Origin: Geodermatophilus sabuli
GTDB lineage: Bacteria; Actinomycetota; Actinomycetes; Mycobacteriales; Geodermatophilaceae
Direction: 5' to 3'
Assembly (NCBI RefSeq): GCF_900215145.1
Contig: NZ_OBDO01000005.1
Coordinates: 124,001 to 188,000 of the forward strand
DNA: 64,000 nucleotides
Part shown: piece after piece, positions 33,377-42,024 of the stretch
Numbering within the stretch: the first letter of the stretch is position 1
Layout: each line of letters opens with the position of its first letter
The notes under the pieces: model-generated
What the model was told of the DNA's origin: nothing
Databases searched by the model: none
The model's input: the letters and a program-made list of their open reading frames with translations, nothing else
Program-made: the position numbers and the translations under genes

Positions 33377-34557
33377 CAGGCCTTCCCGATCCGGTACCCG
33401 GTCCCTGTCGCCACCACGTCGACCACCTCGCCCCGGGGCCGGCCGCAGCGGCGCGCGCAGCCGGCCCAGTGCTGCCGCTCGCCGCCGGCGGGCAGCGTCC
33501 CGCCGGCCACCGCGGCCGCGGCGTCGGCCCGGACGTCGGCGAGGCTCTTCGCGCACCCCGGCCGCCCGGCGCACGCGGTGACCCGGGTCCAGGGGCTGTC
33601 CGCGTCGAAGACCATGCCACTGCGGTACAGGTCGACCGCCGCGTCGTCGACGCGGTCCTCGGCCAGGTCCGGCACGACGACGCTGCGCCACGGGGTGAGC
33701 TGCACCTCGCCCGCGAGCCCGGCCAGGAGGTCGGCCTGCTCGGCGCGCAACCGCCCCAGCGGCACGACGGCGACCAGGGCGGTGCAGCCGTCGGCCTGTG
33801 CCTCCGCACCCACCGGCCCGGTCGCGCGCGCCGGGGGGACCGGGACGCGCCCGTCGGCGGGGACGACGTCCTCGCGGGCCGCCCGCAGGCGCGCGACCAC
33901 GCGCTCCGGGCCGTCGTCGAGCTCGGCCAGCCGCCAGGCGGTGCCGCCCTGCGCGGCGCGCTCGTCGAGGAAGGCGAGGGTGGCGGCGAGCGCGAGCACC
34001 ACGGCGTCGGCGGTCCGGGCGCGCAGACCGCTGTCGGCGCCGGCGAGGGTGAGGGCGACGTCGTCGGGGCCGAGGGCCAGCAGCCCGACGTCCCCACCGA
34101 GGCCGGCGACGTCGCCGCGGCCGTCGTCCAGGGTGGCGAGGTACCGGCCGGGCAGCGCGGCGGCCGCCGGGTCGGCGCACAACCCGGCGTCCAGCGCCGC
34201 GACCCACGGGCGGATGTCGACGTGCCCGCCGGCGCGCCCGGTCAGCGTGCTGGCCAGCACGTTGCGTACCCGCTCGTGCGTCGGGCTGGGGAGCAGCCCG
34301 GCCGCGGCCAGCCGGGTGCCGAGGTCGCGCTCGGCGCCTCCGGCCAGCCCGCGCAGCTGCACGTTCCCGCGGCTGGTCAGCTCGAGGGCGCTGTCGCCGA
34401 GGTCGCGGGCGGCGTCGGCCAGGACCCGCAGCTGGGCGGCGGTGAGCAGGCCGCCGGGGACCCGGACCCGGGCCAGCGCGCCGTCGGCGGCGGCGTGGGT
34501 CTGGAGCGCACCCGGGCAGGCGTCCTCGCGGAGGCGGACGGCGGGGCTGACGGTCAT
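33376..34557 (-). CDS. cobG: Precorrin-3B synthase CobG (Fe-S/siroheme monooxygenase)
   Basis: The O2-dependent ring-contraction-priming monooxygenase; 393 aa from ATG 34557. Nitrite/sulfite-reductase-like repeats are seen ([36 protein letters not shown]). A [4Fe-4S] cysteine set lies near the C-terminus, [14 protein letters not shown] and CARRCGRP. CobG marks the aerobic branch. An upstream frame to 34635 would overlap the DUF4383 gene and lacks homology, so it is rejected. Confidence 0.93.
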   Translation of the reverse strand: MTVSPAVRLREDACPGALQTHAAADGALARVRVPGGLLTAAQLRVLADAARDLGDSALELTSRGNVQLRGLAGGAERDLGTRLAAAGLLPSPTHERVRNVLASTLTGRAGGHVDIRPWVAALDAGLCADPAAAALPGRYLATLDDGRGDVAGLGGDVGLLALGPDDVALTLAGADSGLRARTADAVVLALAATLAFLDERAAQGGTAWRLAELDDGPERVVARLRAAREDVVPADGRVPVPPARATGPVGAEAQADGCTALVAVVPLGRLRAEQADLLAGLAGEVQLTPWRSVVVPDLAEDRVDDAAVDLYRSGMVFDADSPWTRVTACAGRPGCAKSLADVRADAAAAVAGGTLPAGGERQHWAGCARRCGRPRGEVVDVVATGTGYRIGKA

Positions 34558-34595
34558 GGCGCTGGCGAGGGTACGGCGCGCCGTGCCAGAGCTCC

Positions 34596-35306
34596 TCAGC
34601 GCAGTTGGCGCCCGCCCACGTCGAAGGACATCCACACCCGGCGACGCTCGGACCGGGTGTGCGCCCCGCTCATCGCCTCGACCCGGCGTCGCTGCTCGGG
34701 GGTGGCGGTGTGCTGGACGACGGCGACCTCGGCGTCGCGCATCGCCCGTTCGGCGGCGAACTCCTCCGGGGTGGAGGGGTTCTCGTCGACGATCTCCTCG
34801 GTCGGCCGCGGGTGGGCGTAGGGGCTGTCGTCCGGCAGGTGGCCACCGATCCGACCGTAGGCCCCGAGGACCAGCAGGAGCAGGCCGACGCCGACGGAGA
34901 AGGCGACGTTCCTGAACTCGAACGCCAGGACGTTGAACGACGTCCGCAGGACCGCCAGGTTCAGCAGGCCGGAGAGCAGGAACAGGACACCGATGACGAT
35001 CATCACCGTGGAGGCGGTGCGCGGGCTGCGCGCGGCGGCGATGAGGAGGACGACCGCGACGACCACCGAGATGGTCGACAGCAGGCCGTTGGACGACAGG
35101 CCGAGGATGCGCTCGCCGTCGGTGGCGAAGAACGCCAGGTTGTCGGCGAAGCCGAGCAGGCCGAAGACCAGGAGGAACAGCGCCACGAGGACGGCGCCGG
35201 TGCGCTGGACGGCGAACACGCGGGCGCCGGGGCCCGGGTGGTCCTCAGCGGGATGGTCTCCGGCGGGGTGGGCCGTGCGGTGCGGGAGGTGCAGTCGCAG
35301 TGCCAT
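34596..35306 (-). CDS. DUF4383-type membrane protein
   Basis: 236 aa from ATG 35306. Four hydrophobic helices span residues about 33-150 ([82 protein letters not shown]), then a soluble acidic/basic tail. The conserved FEFRN before helix 4 and overall order fit DUF4383. Function unknown. It lies 38 bp upstream of cobG and could be read through into it. Confidence 0.8.
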   Translation of the reverse strand: MALRLHLPHRTAHPAGDHPAEDHPGPGARVFAVQRTGAVLVALFLLVFGLLGFADNLAFFATDGERILGLSSNGLLSTISVVVAVVLLIAAARSPRTASTVMIVIGVLFLLSGLLNLAVLRTSFNVLAFEFRNVAFSVGVGLLLLVLGAYGRIGGHLPDDSPYAHPRPTEEIVDENPSTPEEFAAERAMRDAEVAVVQHTATPEQRRRVEAMSGAHTRSERRRVWMSFDVGGRQLR

Positions 35307-35426
35307 GAGGGGCTCCTGGGAGAAGTGGAAGCGTGTCCATTGTTCGCCCCGGGAGCGCCGCTGGATGCGGTCGGCGCACGGCTTTCCGGGGCGAGCACCT
35401 GCGCCGCGAGGGGGCTGGTCCCGCCC

Positions 35427-35454
35427 GGGAAGCGCGGCGGGGTCCGCGCCGTTG
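35427..35454 (+). promoter_or_regulatory. Possible stress-sigma (SigR/SigH-like) promoter before the TPR gene
   Basis: GGGAA at 35427-35431, 19 bases, then GTTG at 35451-35454. This resembles the GGAAT-N18-GTT pattern of actinobacterial redox-stress sigma factors. Transcription would begin within a few bases of the ATG at 35463. The match is short and could be chance. Confidence 0.3.
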
Positions 35455-35462
35455 TCCTCTGC

Positions 35463-35792
35463 ATGAGCCACCCGTTCGAGATCGACCTGCACTCCGAGTT
35501 CCTCCGCGCCGACCTGTTCCTCGCCATGGGGCAGCCGATCGAGGCCGCGAAGGTGCTGGTGCCCGTCGTCGAGGCGGAGCCGGGCAACCAGGCGGCGCTG
35601 GAGCTGCTGGCGCGGGCCTACTTCGGCTCGGCGCAGCTCGGCCGCGCCGAGGAGGCGCTCACCCGGCTGGTCGACGTGGCGCCCGCCAACGGCTGGGCCA
35701 GGCGGGCGCTGGCCCGCACGCTGGAGCGGCAGAGCCGGGGCGACGAGGCGGTGCCACACCACCGGCTGGCCGACGCCCTCGGCGCGGAGTGA
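35463..35792 (+). CDS. Small tetratricopeptide-repeat protein
   Basis: 109 aa made of about two and a half TPR helical hairpins: SEFLRADLFLAMGQPIEAAKVLVPVVEAEPGNQAALELLARAYFGSAQLGRAEEALTRLVDVAPANGWARRALARTLERQ. It is probably a cytosolic scaffold for protein contacts; the partner is unknown. The last codons form unit 1 of a 20-bp tandem array that continues past the stop, so its C-terminus may have been shaped by repeat expansion. Confidence 0.85.
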   Translation: MSHPFEIDLHSEFLRADLFLAMGQPIEAAKVLVPVVEAEPGNQAALELLARAYFGSAQLGRAEEALTRLVDVAPANGWARRALARTLERQSRGDEAVPHHRLADALGAE

Positions 35793-35910
35793 TCGCCCTC
35801 GGCGCGGAGAGACCGCGCTCGGCGCCGGGTGACCGCGCTCGGCGCCGGGTGACCGCGCTCGGCGCCGGGTGACCGCGCTCGGCGCCGGGTGACCGCCCTC
35901 GGTCTCGCCC
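35771..35910. repeat. Seven-unit 20-bp tandem array at the TPR gene 3' end / cobN leader
   Basis: Four identical units of GACCGCGCTCGGCGCCGGGT (35811-35890) are preceded by two diverged units (35771-35790, 35791-35810) and followed by one diverged unit (35891-35910). Unit 1 is the coding 3' end of the TPR gene, which suggests the array arose by duplicating that end. It stops about 42 bp before the cobN riboswitch, so copy number could influence the cobN promoter region. There are no unique spacers, so it is not a CRISPR. Confidence 0.92.
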
Positions 35911-35951
35911 CGGAGGGGCTGCCACCCACCCGGTAGCGTCACCGCCACCAC

Positions 35952-36037
35952 GGCAGCGCAGTGAGGAAGCCGGTGCGATCCCGGCGCGGTCCCGCCACTG
36001 TGATCCCCTCGGGGAGAGCCAGACACTCGGCGCTGCC
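35952..36037 (+). promoter_or_regulatory. Cobalamin riboswitch upstream of cobN
   Basis: The core reads GGAAGCCGGTGCGATCCCGG, then GCGGTCCCGCCACTGTGATCC and GAGAGCCAGACACTCGG (B12-box region). P1 is closed by GGCAGCGC (35952-35959) and GCGCTGCC (36030-36037). A TAGCGT box at 35934-35939 could be the -10 element, placing the 5' end just before P1. The cobN GTG lies 47 bases downstream, with GAGGAA as ribosome site, so translational control is plausible. Confidence 0.92.
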
Positions 36038-36084
36038 CGTGCCCGACGACCCGGGGCGCGGACCCCGAGTGAGGAACGCGCCCC

Positions 36085-39000
36085 GTGTTCACCCTGCTCT
36101 CGACCAGCGACACCGATCTGCTCTCGGCCCGCGCGAGCGACGCCGGCTGGCGGCTGGGCAACCCCGCCCGCCTCGACGCCGAGGCGGTCGCGGCCCTGGT
36201 CGAGGGCGCGCAGCTCGTCGTCGTCCGGCTGCTCGGCGTGCGCCGCCAGTTCGAGGACCTGCTCGCACCGCTGCTGGCCGGTCCGGCGCCGGTCGTCGTC
36301 CTCGGCGGGGAGCAGCTGCCCGACGCCGAGCTGATGGAGCTGTCGACGGTCCCGATGGGCGTGGCCACCGAGGCACACGGCTACCTGGCGCACGGAGGGC
36401 CGGACAACCTCACCCAGCTGCACCGGTTCCTCTCCGACACCGTCCTGCTCACCGGCGAGGGGTTCGAGCCGCCGTCGGTGGCGCCGGACTGGGGGGTGCT
36501 GGAGCGGCAGAGCCGGGGGAGCGGTCCCACGGTCGCTGTCCTCTACTACCGGGCCCACCACCTGGCCGGGAACACCGCGTTCGTCGAGGCGCTGTGCGCC
36601 GCGATCGAGGACGCGGGTGGCCGCGCGCTGCCGGTGTTCACCTCCACGCTCCGCTCGGTGGACCCCGAGCTGCTGGACACCCTGCGCGGCGCGGACGCGC
36701 TCGTGGTCACCGTGCTCGCCGCCGGGGGCTCGCGGCCGGCCACCGCCCAGGCCGGCGGGGACGACGGCGCCTGGGACGTCGGCGCGCTCGCCGCCCTCGA
36801 CGTGCCCGTGCTCCAGGGGCTGTGCCTGACCTCCAGCCGCGCCGACTGGCTGGCCAACGACGACGGCCTGTCCCCGCTCGACGTCGGCAACCAGGTCGCC
36901 ATCCCGGAGTTCGACGGCCGGCTGGTCAGCGTGCCGTTCTCCTTCAAGGAGACCGACGACGACGGGCTGACCACCTACGTCGCCGACCCCGAGCGGGCGG
37001 CCCGGGTGGCCGGGACGGCGGTCTCGCACGCGCGGCTGCGGCACACGCCCCCGGCGCAGCGGCGGCTGGTCGTGATGCTGTCGGCCTACCCGACCAAGCA
37101 CGCGCGGATCGGCAACGCCGTCGGGCTGGACACCCCGGCCTCCGTCGTCCGGCTGCTGGCCGCGCTGTCCGGCGCCGGCTACGACATCGGGCCGTTCGAC
37201 GGACCCGGCGCACTGCCCGGGGTGGCCGACCTCGACGGCGACGCGCTGGTGCACGCCCTGATCGCCGCCGGCGGCCAGGACGCCGACTGGCTGACTGCCG
37301 AGCAGCTGTCGGGGAACCCGGTGCGCATCCCGGCCGCGGACTACCGGACCTACTTCGAGACGCTGCCGGCCGACCTGCGCGAGGCCATGGTGCGGCACTG
37401 GGGCGAGCCACCTGGTTCCCTCTTCGTGGACGGTGGCGACATCGTCTTCGCCGCGCTGCGGGCGGGCAACGTCGTGGTGATGGTCCAGCCGCCGCGCGGC
37501 TTCGGGGAGAACCCGATCGCGATCTACCACGACCCCGACCTGCCGCCGTCCCACCACTACCTGGCCGCCTACTGGTGGCTGCGCTCGGTCTTCGGGGCGC
37601 ACGCGCTGGTGCACGTCGGCAAGCACGGCAACCTGGAGTGGCTGCCCGGCAAGACGGTCGGCCTGTCGGCCTCGTGCGCGCCGGACGCCGCGATCGGCGA
37701 CCTGCCGCTGGTCTACCCGTTCCTCGTCAACGACCCCGGCGAGGGCTCGCAGGCCAAGCGGCGCGCCCACGCCACGCTGGTGGACCACCTCGTGCCCCCG
37801 ATGGCCCGCGCCGAGACCTACGGCGACATCGCGCGGCTGGAGCAGTTGCTCGACGAGCACGCCAACGTCGCCGCGATGGACCCGGCCAAGCTGCCCGCCG
37901 TCCGCGCGCAGATCTGGACGCTGATCCAGGCCGCCCGGCTCGACCACGACCTGGGGCTGGCCGACCGCCCGCACGACGCCGAGTTCGACGAGCTGGTCCT
38001 GCACGTCGACGGCTGGCTCTGTGAGATCAAGGACTCGCAGATCCGCGACGGCCTGCACGTCCTGGGCAGCCCGCCCGCCGGTCAGGACCGGGTCGACCTC
38101 GTGCTGGCGGTGCTGCGGGCCCGGCAGATCTGGGGTGGTGCGGTGGCGCTGCCCGGGCTGCGGGAGGCGCTGGGTCTGGCCGAGGGCGCCTCGCGCACCG
38201 ACACCGACGCGGTCGAGGCGCAGGCCGCCGCGCTGGTGTCGGGCATGGAGGCGGCCGGCTGGGCGCCGTCTGCCGTGCCGGCGGTGATCGCCGCGGTGCT
38301 CGGCGCGCCGTCCCCCGGTGTCGAGGCCGTGCTCCGGTTCGCCGTCGAGGAGGTGGTGCCCCGGCTGGCGCGCACCACCGACGAGCTCGACGCCGTCCTG
38401 CACGCCCTGGACGGTGGCTACGTCCCCGCCGGCCCGTCGGGGTCGCCGCTGCGCGGGCTGGTCAACGTGCTGCCGACCGGCCGGAACTTCTACTCCGTCG
38501 ACCCGCGGGCGATCCCCTCTCGGCTGGCCTGGGAGACCGGGCAGGCGATGGCCGAGTCGCTGGCCGAGCGGTACCGCGCCGACACCGGCTCGTGGCCGCG
38601 ATCGGTGGGGCTGTCGGTCTGGGGCACCTCGGCGATGCGCACCTCGGGGGACGACGTCGGGGAGGTGCTCGCCCTGCTCGGCGTCCGCCCGGTGTGGGAC
38701 GACGCGTCCCGGCGGGTGACCGGTCTGGAGCCGGTGCCCCTGGCCGAGCTCGGCCGGCCGCGGATCGACGTCACGGTGCGGATCTCGGGATTCTTCCGGG
38801 ACGCCTTCCCGCACGTGGTGACCATGCTGGACGACGCCGTGACGCTCGTGGCCGGCCTGGACGAGTCGCCGGACGACAACTTCGTGCGTGCCCACGTGGA
38901 CGCCGATGTCGCCGCCCACGGCGACCGGCGGCGGGCCACCACCCGGGTGTTCGGCTCCAAGCCCGGCGCCTACGGGGCGGGGCTGCTGCCGCTGATCGAC

Positions 39001-39690
39001 TCGCGCAACTGGCGCGGGGACGCGGACCTGGCCGAGGTCTACGCGGTGTGGGGCGGCTACGCCTACGGGCGCGGGCTGGACGGCGTCGCCGCCCGGCCGG
39101 ACATGGAGTCGGCCTACCGGCGGATCGCGGTCGCGGCGAAGAACGTGGACACCCGCGAGCACGACATCGCCGACTCCGACGACTACTTCCAGTACCACGG
39201 CGGGATGGTGGCGACCGTCCGCGCGCTGACCGGGCGGGCCCCGGCGGCCTACATCGGCGACTCCACGCGGCCGGAGTCGGTGCGCACCCGGTCGCTGACC
39301 GAGGAGACCGCGCGGGTCTTCCGGGCCCGGGTGGTGAACCCCCGCTGGCTGGCCGCGATGCGCCGCCACGGCTACAAGGGCGCGTTCGAGCTGGCCGCGA
39401 CCGTGGACTACCTGTTCGGCTACGACGCCACGACCGGGGTGGTCGCGGACTGGATGTACGAGCAGCTGACGCAGGCCTACGTGCTCGACCCGGAGAACCG
39501 CCAGTTCCTCGAGCAGGCCAACCCGTGGGCGCTGCACGGCATCGCCGAGCGGCTGCTGGAGGCCGCCGACCGGCGGATGTGGGCCGAACCGGACCCCGCG
39601 CTGCTGGCCGCGCTGCAGCAGGCCTACCTGGACACCGAGGGCGACCTGGAGGGCGGCGAGACGCCGGCCCAGCAGGGCGCCGCGGGCTGA
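36085..39690 (+). CDS. cobN: Cobaltochelatase large subunit CobN
   Basis: Catalytic subunit inserting Co2+ into hydrogenobyrinic a,c-diamide; 1201 aa, at the shorter end of the family. Recognisable blocks are VVMLSAYPTKHARIGNAVGLDTPAS near 330, HHYLAAYWWLRSVFGAHALVHVGKHGNLEWLPGK near 490-524, LVNVLPTGRNFYSVDPRAIPSRLAWETG near 792 and YRIAVAAKNVDTREHDIADSDDYFQYHGG around 1012-1040. GTG 36085 follows GAGGAA. The chelatase motor partner is the AAA/VWA gene at 8337-10364 under its own riboswitch, so both halves share the same ligand control. A 1439-codon frame on the other strand is an antisense shadow. Confidence 0.97.
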   Translation: MFTLLSTSDTDLLSARASDAGWRLGNPARLDAEAVAALVEGAQLVVVRLLGVRRQFEDLLAPLLAGPAPVVVLGGEQLPDAELMELSTVPMGVATEAHGYLAHGGPDNLTQLHRFLSDTVLLTGEGFEPPSVAPDWGVLERQSRGSGPTVAVLYYRAHHLAGNTAFVEALCAAIEDAGGRALPVFTSTLRSVDPELLDTLRGADALVVTVLAAGGSRPATAQAGGDDGAWDVGALAALDVPVLQGLCLTSSRADWLANDDGLSPLDVGNQVAIPEFDGRLVSVPFSFKETDDDGLTTYVADPERAARVAGTAVSHARLRHTPPAQRRLVVMLSAYPTKHARIGNAVGLDTPASVVRLLAALSGAGYDIGPFDGPGALPGVADLDGDALVHALIAAGGQDADWLTAEQLSGNPVRIPAADYRTYFETLPADLREAMVRHWGEPPGSLFVDGGDIVFAALRAGNVVVMVQPPRGFGENPIAIYHDPDLPPSHHYLAAYWWLRSVFGAHALVHVGKHGNLEWLPGKTVGLSASCAPDAAIGDLPLVYPFLVNDPGEGSQAKRRAHATLVDHLVPPMARAETYGDIARLEQLLDEHANVAAMDPAKLPAVRAQIWTLIQAARLDHDLGLADRPHDAEFDELVLHVDGWLCEIKDSQIRDGLHVLGSPPAGQDRVDLVLAVLRARQIWGGAVALPGLREALGLAEGASRTDTDAVEAQAAALVSGMEAAGWAPSAVPAVIAAVLGAPSPGVEAVLRFAVEEVVPRLARTTDELDAVLHALDGGYVPAGPSGSPLRGLVNVLPTGRNFYSVDPRAIPSRLAWETGQAMAESLAERYRADTGSWPRSVGLSVWGTSAMRTSGDDVGEVLALLGVRPVWDDASRRVTGLEPVPLAELGRPRIDVTVRISGFFRDAFPHVVTMLDDAVTLVAGLDESPDDNFVRAHVDADVAAHGDRRRATTRVFGSKPGAYGAGLLPLIDSRNWRGDADLAEVYAVWGGYAYGRGLDGVAARPDMESAYRRIAVAAKNVDTREHDIADSDDYFQYHGGMVATVRALTGRAPAAYIGDSTRPESVRTRSLTEETARVFRARVVNPRWLAAMRRHGYKGAFELAATVDYLFGYDATTGVVADWMYEQLTQAYVLDPENRQFLEQANPWALHGIAERLLEAADRRMWAEPDPALLAALQQAYLDTEGDLEGGETPAQQGAAG

Positions 39691-39729
39691 GCCGTGCATC
39701 ACCTCCGCTGCGCGGGGTACCCCCTGTCC

Positions 39730-39981
39730 ATGAGCATCCTCGGACGACTGATGGGCACGGCAGAGAACACTGCCCGCACCGCGACCCGCGGGGGTCGGGC
39801 CACCGGCCGCGGTGCGGTCGCACGCGGCACGGGCCGGGGCACGGGACGGGCGACGACCGGCCGCGCGACGACCGGCCGCGGCATGGGGCGGACCACCCGG
39901 GCGACCGGCCGGGGCCGGCCGACAACCGCCGCCTCGGGTGGGCTCAGGGGGCTGGTGGGCGGTCTGCTGGGCCGTCACTGA
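39730..39981 (+). CDS. Low-complexity Gly/Arg/Thr-rich small protein
   Basis: 83 aa from ATG 39730 (another ATG at 39694). After MSILGRLMGTAENTAR comes a run of TGRG/ATTGR-type repeats with almost no acidic residues. It ends in an amphipathic GLRGLVGGLLGRH. It is strongly basic and probably disordered, and could bind nucleic acid or membrane. It lies in the 294-bp gap between cobN and the convergent cobS stop. The DNA has short internal repeats (GCGACGACCGGCC). I do not recognise it, and it may not be a real gene. Confidence 0.45.
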   Translation: MSILGRLMGTAENTARTATRGGRATGRGAVARGTGRGTGRATTGRATTGRGMGRTTRATGRGRPTTAASGGLRGLVGGLLGRH

Positions 39982-39984
39982 CGG

Positions 39985-40782
39985 TCAGGGGACGACGGCC
40001 GCGGCCACCAGCAGGGTGACCGCGGCCGTCACCTCCGCCATCGCGCCCATGACGTCGCCGGTGACGCCGCCCAGTCGGGCCCGCGCCCGGCGCAGGAGCA
40101 GTTCGGCCGCGCCCAGGCCGGCCAGCGCACTGCCGGCCAGGGCGCCGGCGAGCACCCGGTCTCCGGCGGCCAGCGCGCCGACCGCCGCCGCCGACGCCAG
40201 CAGGAGCGCGATCCACCACCGCGACGACACGGTGCCGGTGACCGACCGCCCCAGCGCGGAGCCCTCCGCTGCCGGTAGGCCTGGCAGACCGGTGCGCGTC
40301 ATCGCCAGCCTCGCGGCCAGCACCGCCGTCCACAGCGCCGCCCACCCGGAGTCGGTGGCCAGCAGCGCGGCCGCCGCGGCGACCTGCAGCAGCACGGTCA
40401 GCACCAGCGTGACGACGCCGAACGGCCCGACGTCCCCCTGGTGCATGACGGCCAGCGCCCGCTCCCGCCCCCGCAGGGGACCCAGGCCGTCGGCGGTGTC
40501 GGCCAGCCCGTCCAGGTGCAGGCCGCGGGTCAGTGCGGCCAGGACCGCGACGGCCAGCACCGCCCCGGTCAGCGGCGAGACCAGCCGGGTGCCGGCGACG
40601 GCGATCCCGGTGGCCACCCCGCCCAGCAGCAGGCCGACCAGCGGTGCCCAGGGCAGCACGCCACGGGTGCCCGCCGCCGCACGCGCCGGGACCGGCATGA
40701 CGGTGAGCAGCGCGAGGGACTCCAACGGCCCCGCCCACCGGGGCCGGGCCGACCCCCGGGCGTCGCCGGGAGGCCGGCTCAC
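39985..40782 (-). CDS. cobS: Adenosylcobinamide-GDP ribazoletransferase (cobalamin synthase)
   Basis: Last assembly step: joins adenosylcobinamide-GDP with alpha-ribazole(-phosphate) (CobV in Pseudomonas). An integral membrane protein of 265 aa. LTVMPVPA near 25, then RGLHLDGLADTADGL near 92 (the conserved HLDGLADTxDG metal motif), MHQGDVGPFGVVTLVL and GVTGDVMGAMAEVTAAVTLL. GTG 40782 overlaps the cobU stop as GTGA. Confidence 0.96.
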   Translation of the reverse strand: MSRPPGDARGSARPRWAGPLESLALLTVMPVPARAAAGTRGVLPWAPLVGLLLGGVATGIAVAGTRLVSPLTGAVLAVAVLAALTRGLHLDGLADTADGLGPLRGRERALAVMHQGDVGPFGVVTLVLTVLLQVAAAAALLATDSGWAALWTAVLAARLAMTRTGLPGLPAAEGSALGRSVTGTVSSRWWIALLLASAAAVGALAAGDRVLAGALAGSALAGLGAAELLLRRARARLGGVTGDVMGAMAEVTAAVTLLVAAAVVP

Positions 40783-41300
40783 CGCAGCCGCTGGGGCAGG
40801 CCCGCCACGACGAACCAGACCTCGTCGGCGGTGCCGGCCAGCCGCTGGTTGACCGAGCCGAGGGTGTCGCGGAACAGCCGGCCCGACGGGGTCTCCGGCA
40901 CCACCCCGAGGCCCACCTCGTCGGAGACGGCGACCACGTGCGCCGGCGTCATCGTCCAAGCGTTGACCAGCGCGTCGCAGCGGCCGGCGAGCCGCTCGGC
41001 GGCACCGGGCCTGTCGGCCCACACCCCGGTCTCGTCCATCAGCGCGGCCACCCACGTGGTGACGCTGTCCACGAGGACCGTCCCCCGCCGCAGGAGGTCA
41101 CTCGGGGCGGTGGTCTCCACCGTCGTCCACGCGGCCGGGCGCCGGGCCCGGTGCGCGGCCACCCGCCGCGCCCACTCGGCGTCGTCGGCCGCCGGGGGAG
41201 AGGTGGCCAGGTAGGTCACGGTGTCCGCGCCGGCCACGAGCGTCTCCGCGTGGGCGGACTTCCCCGACCGGGCTCCGCCGAGCACCAGCACCCTGCTCAC
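40779..41300 (-). CDS. cobU: Adenosylcobinamide kinase / guanylyltransferase
   Basis: Phosphorylates and then GMP-activates adenosylcobinamide (CobP in Pseudomonas); 173 aa. The P-loop VLVLGGARSGKSAHAETL is at 4-21, TYLATSPPAADDAEWARRVAAHRARRPAAWTTVE carries the histidine region, and VSDEVGLGVVPETPSGRLFRDTLGSVNQRLA is diagnostic. GTG 41300 (VSRVLVLGG) with GGGAG upstream is preferred to the GTG at 41324. Forms a pair with cobS. Confidence 0.95.
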   Translation of the reverse strand: MSRVLVLGGARSGKSAHAETLVAGADTVTYLATSPPAADDAEWARRVAAHRARRPAAWTTVETTAPSDLLRRGTVLVDSVTTWVAALMDETGVWADRPGAAERLAGRCDALVNAWTMTPAHVVAVSDEVGLGVVPETPSGRLFRDTLGSVNQRLAGTADEVWFVVAGLPQRLR

Positions 41301-41331
41301 GTCCGCCGCTCCCGGGGCGCGCACCGCGCGC

Positions 41332-41883
41332 TCACAGCAGGAGTTCGAGCCGGGTCACCGTGCCGTTGTGGGGCGTCGTCGACGGCAGGGCGTCGGCACC
41401 CAGCCCGGCGGCGACGGCCTGCGCGGCCCGGATGGTGTCGCCGTGGGTGACCAGCGCGATCACCTCCGCGGGCGGCTCCGCCGCGAGGTGCTTGAGGAAC
41501 GCGCCCACCCGCGCGTGCAGCTCGTCGAGGCTCTCCCCGCCCTCGGCGGCCCAGTGCGGATCGGTCCAGTCGACGACGTCCCACAGCTCGCGGGACGGCC
41601 GGCCCTCCAGCACTCCGTAGCCCTGCTCGCGCAGAGCCGGGGTGGTGGTGAACGGCAGGCCGGTGGCGGCGGCGCAGTGCTCGGCGGTCTGGACCGCGCG
41701 GAGCAGGTCGCTGGAGACCAGGGCACCGGGCCGCAGGCCGGTCAGCTCACGAGCCGCCGCCGCGGCCTGGGCGTGCCCGAGTTCGGTGAGCGGCACGTGC
41801 GCCGTCTGCCCCTGCATCAGTCCGGCGGCGTTCCACTCGCTCTGCCCGTGGCGGACGAGGAGGACGGTCAACGGCTGGGCCAT
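41332..41883 (-). CDS. Histidine phosphatase family protein, possible alpha-ribazole-5'-phosphate phosphatase
   Basis: 183 aa in the phosphoglycerate-mutase fold. The catalytic-histidine motif LLVRHGQSEWNAAGLMQG is at 8-25, and ALVSSDLLRAVQTAEHCA and LREQGYGVLEGRPS follow. The second histidine is in LVTHGDTIRAAQAV near 148. Its position directly upstream of cobU-cobS suggests the CobC-type phosphatase of nucleotide-loop assembly, but the family is promiscuous and the role is inferred. Confidence 0.82.
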   Translation of the reverse strand: MAQPLTVLLVRHGQSEWNAAGLMQGQTAHVPLTELGHAQAAAAARELTGLRPGALVSSDLLRAVQTAEHCAAATGLPFTTTPALREQGYGVLEGRPSRELWDVVDWTDPHWAAEGGESLDELHARVGAFLKHLAAEPPAEVIALVTHGDTIRAAQAVAAGLGADALPSTTPHNGTVTRLELLL

Positions 41884-42024
41884 GGTGGGAGGGAGCGTAG
41901 CCAGACCGGCGTCGGTGCCCGGACCCTCCCTCGTACCGTCGTCGTGGTGGGCGGGCCGGTGAGCCCGCCTGCGCACCCAGCACCGTTGGTCGCGGGACCG
42001 ACGAGCGTCACCCAGGAGGATCTC

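Noticed and set aside
35771-35910. CRISPR array
   Set aside because: Units are contiguous 20-mers with no unique spacers, and there are no cas genes nearby.
36461-36480. tRNA-like GGTTCGAG segment
   Set aside because: It is within the cobN coding sequence and no cloverleaf can be formed around it.
35659-39978. 1439-codon open frame on the minus strand
   Set aside because: It is antisense to cobN. The frame is open because GC-rich third positions remove stops; the product is Gln/Gly/Arg/His-rich with no fold.
40779-41324. Longer cobU start at GTG 41324
   Set aside because: It would add eight residues before the usual VLVLGGARSGKS start. The GTG at 41300 has a better ribosome site and fits the family length.
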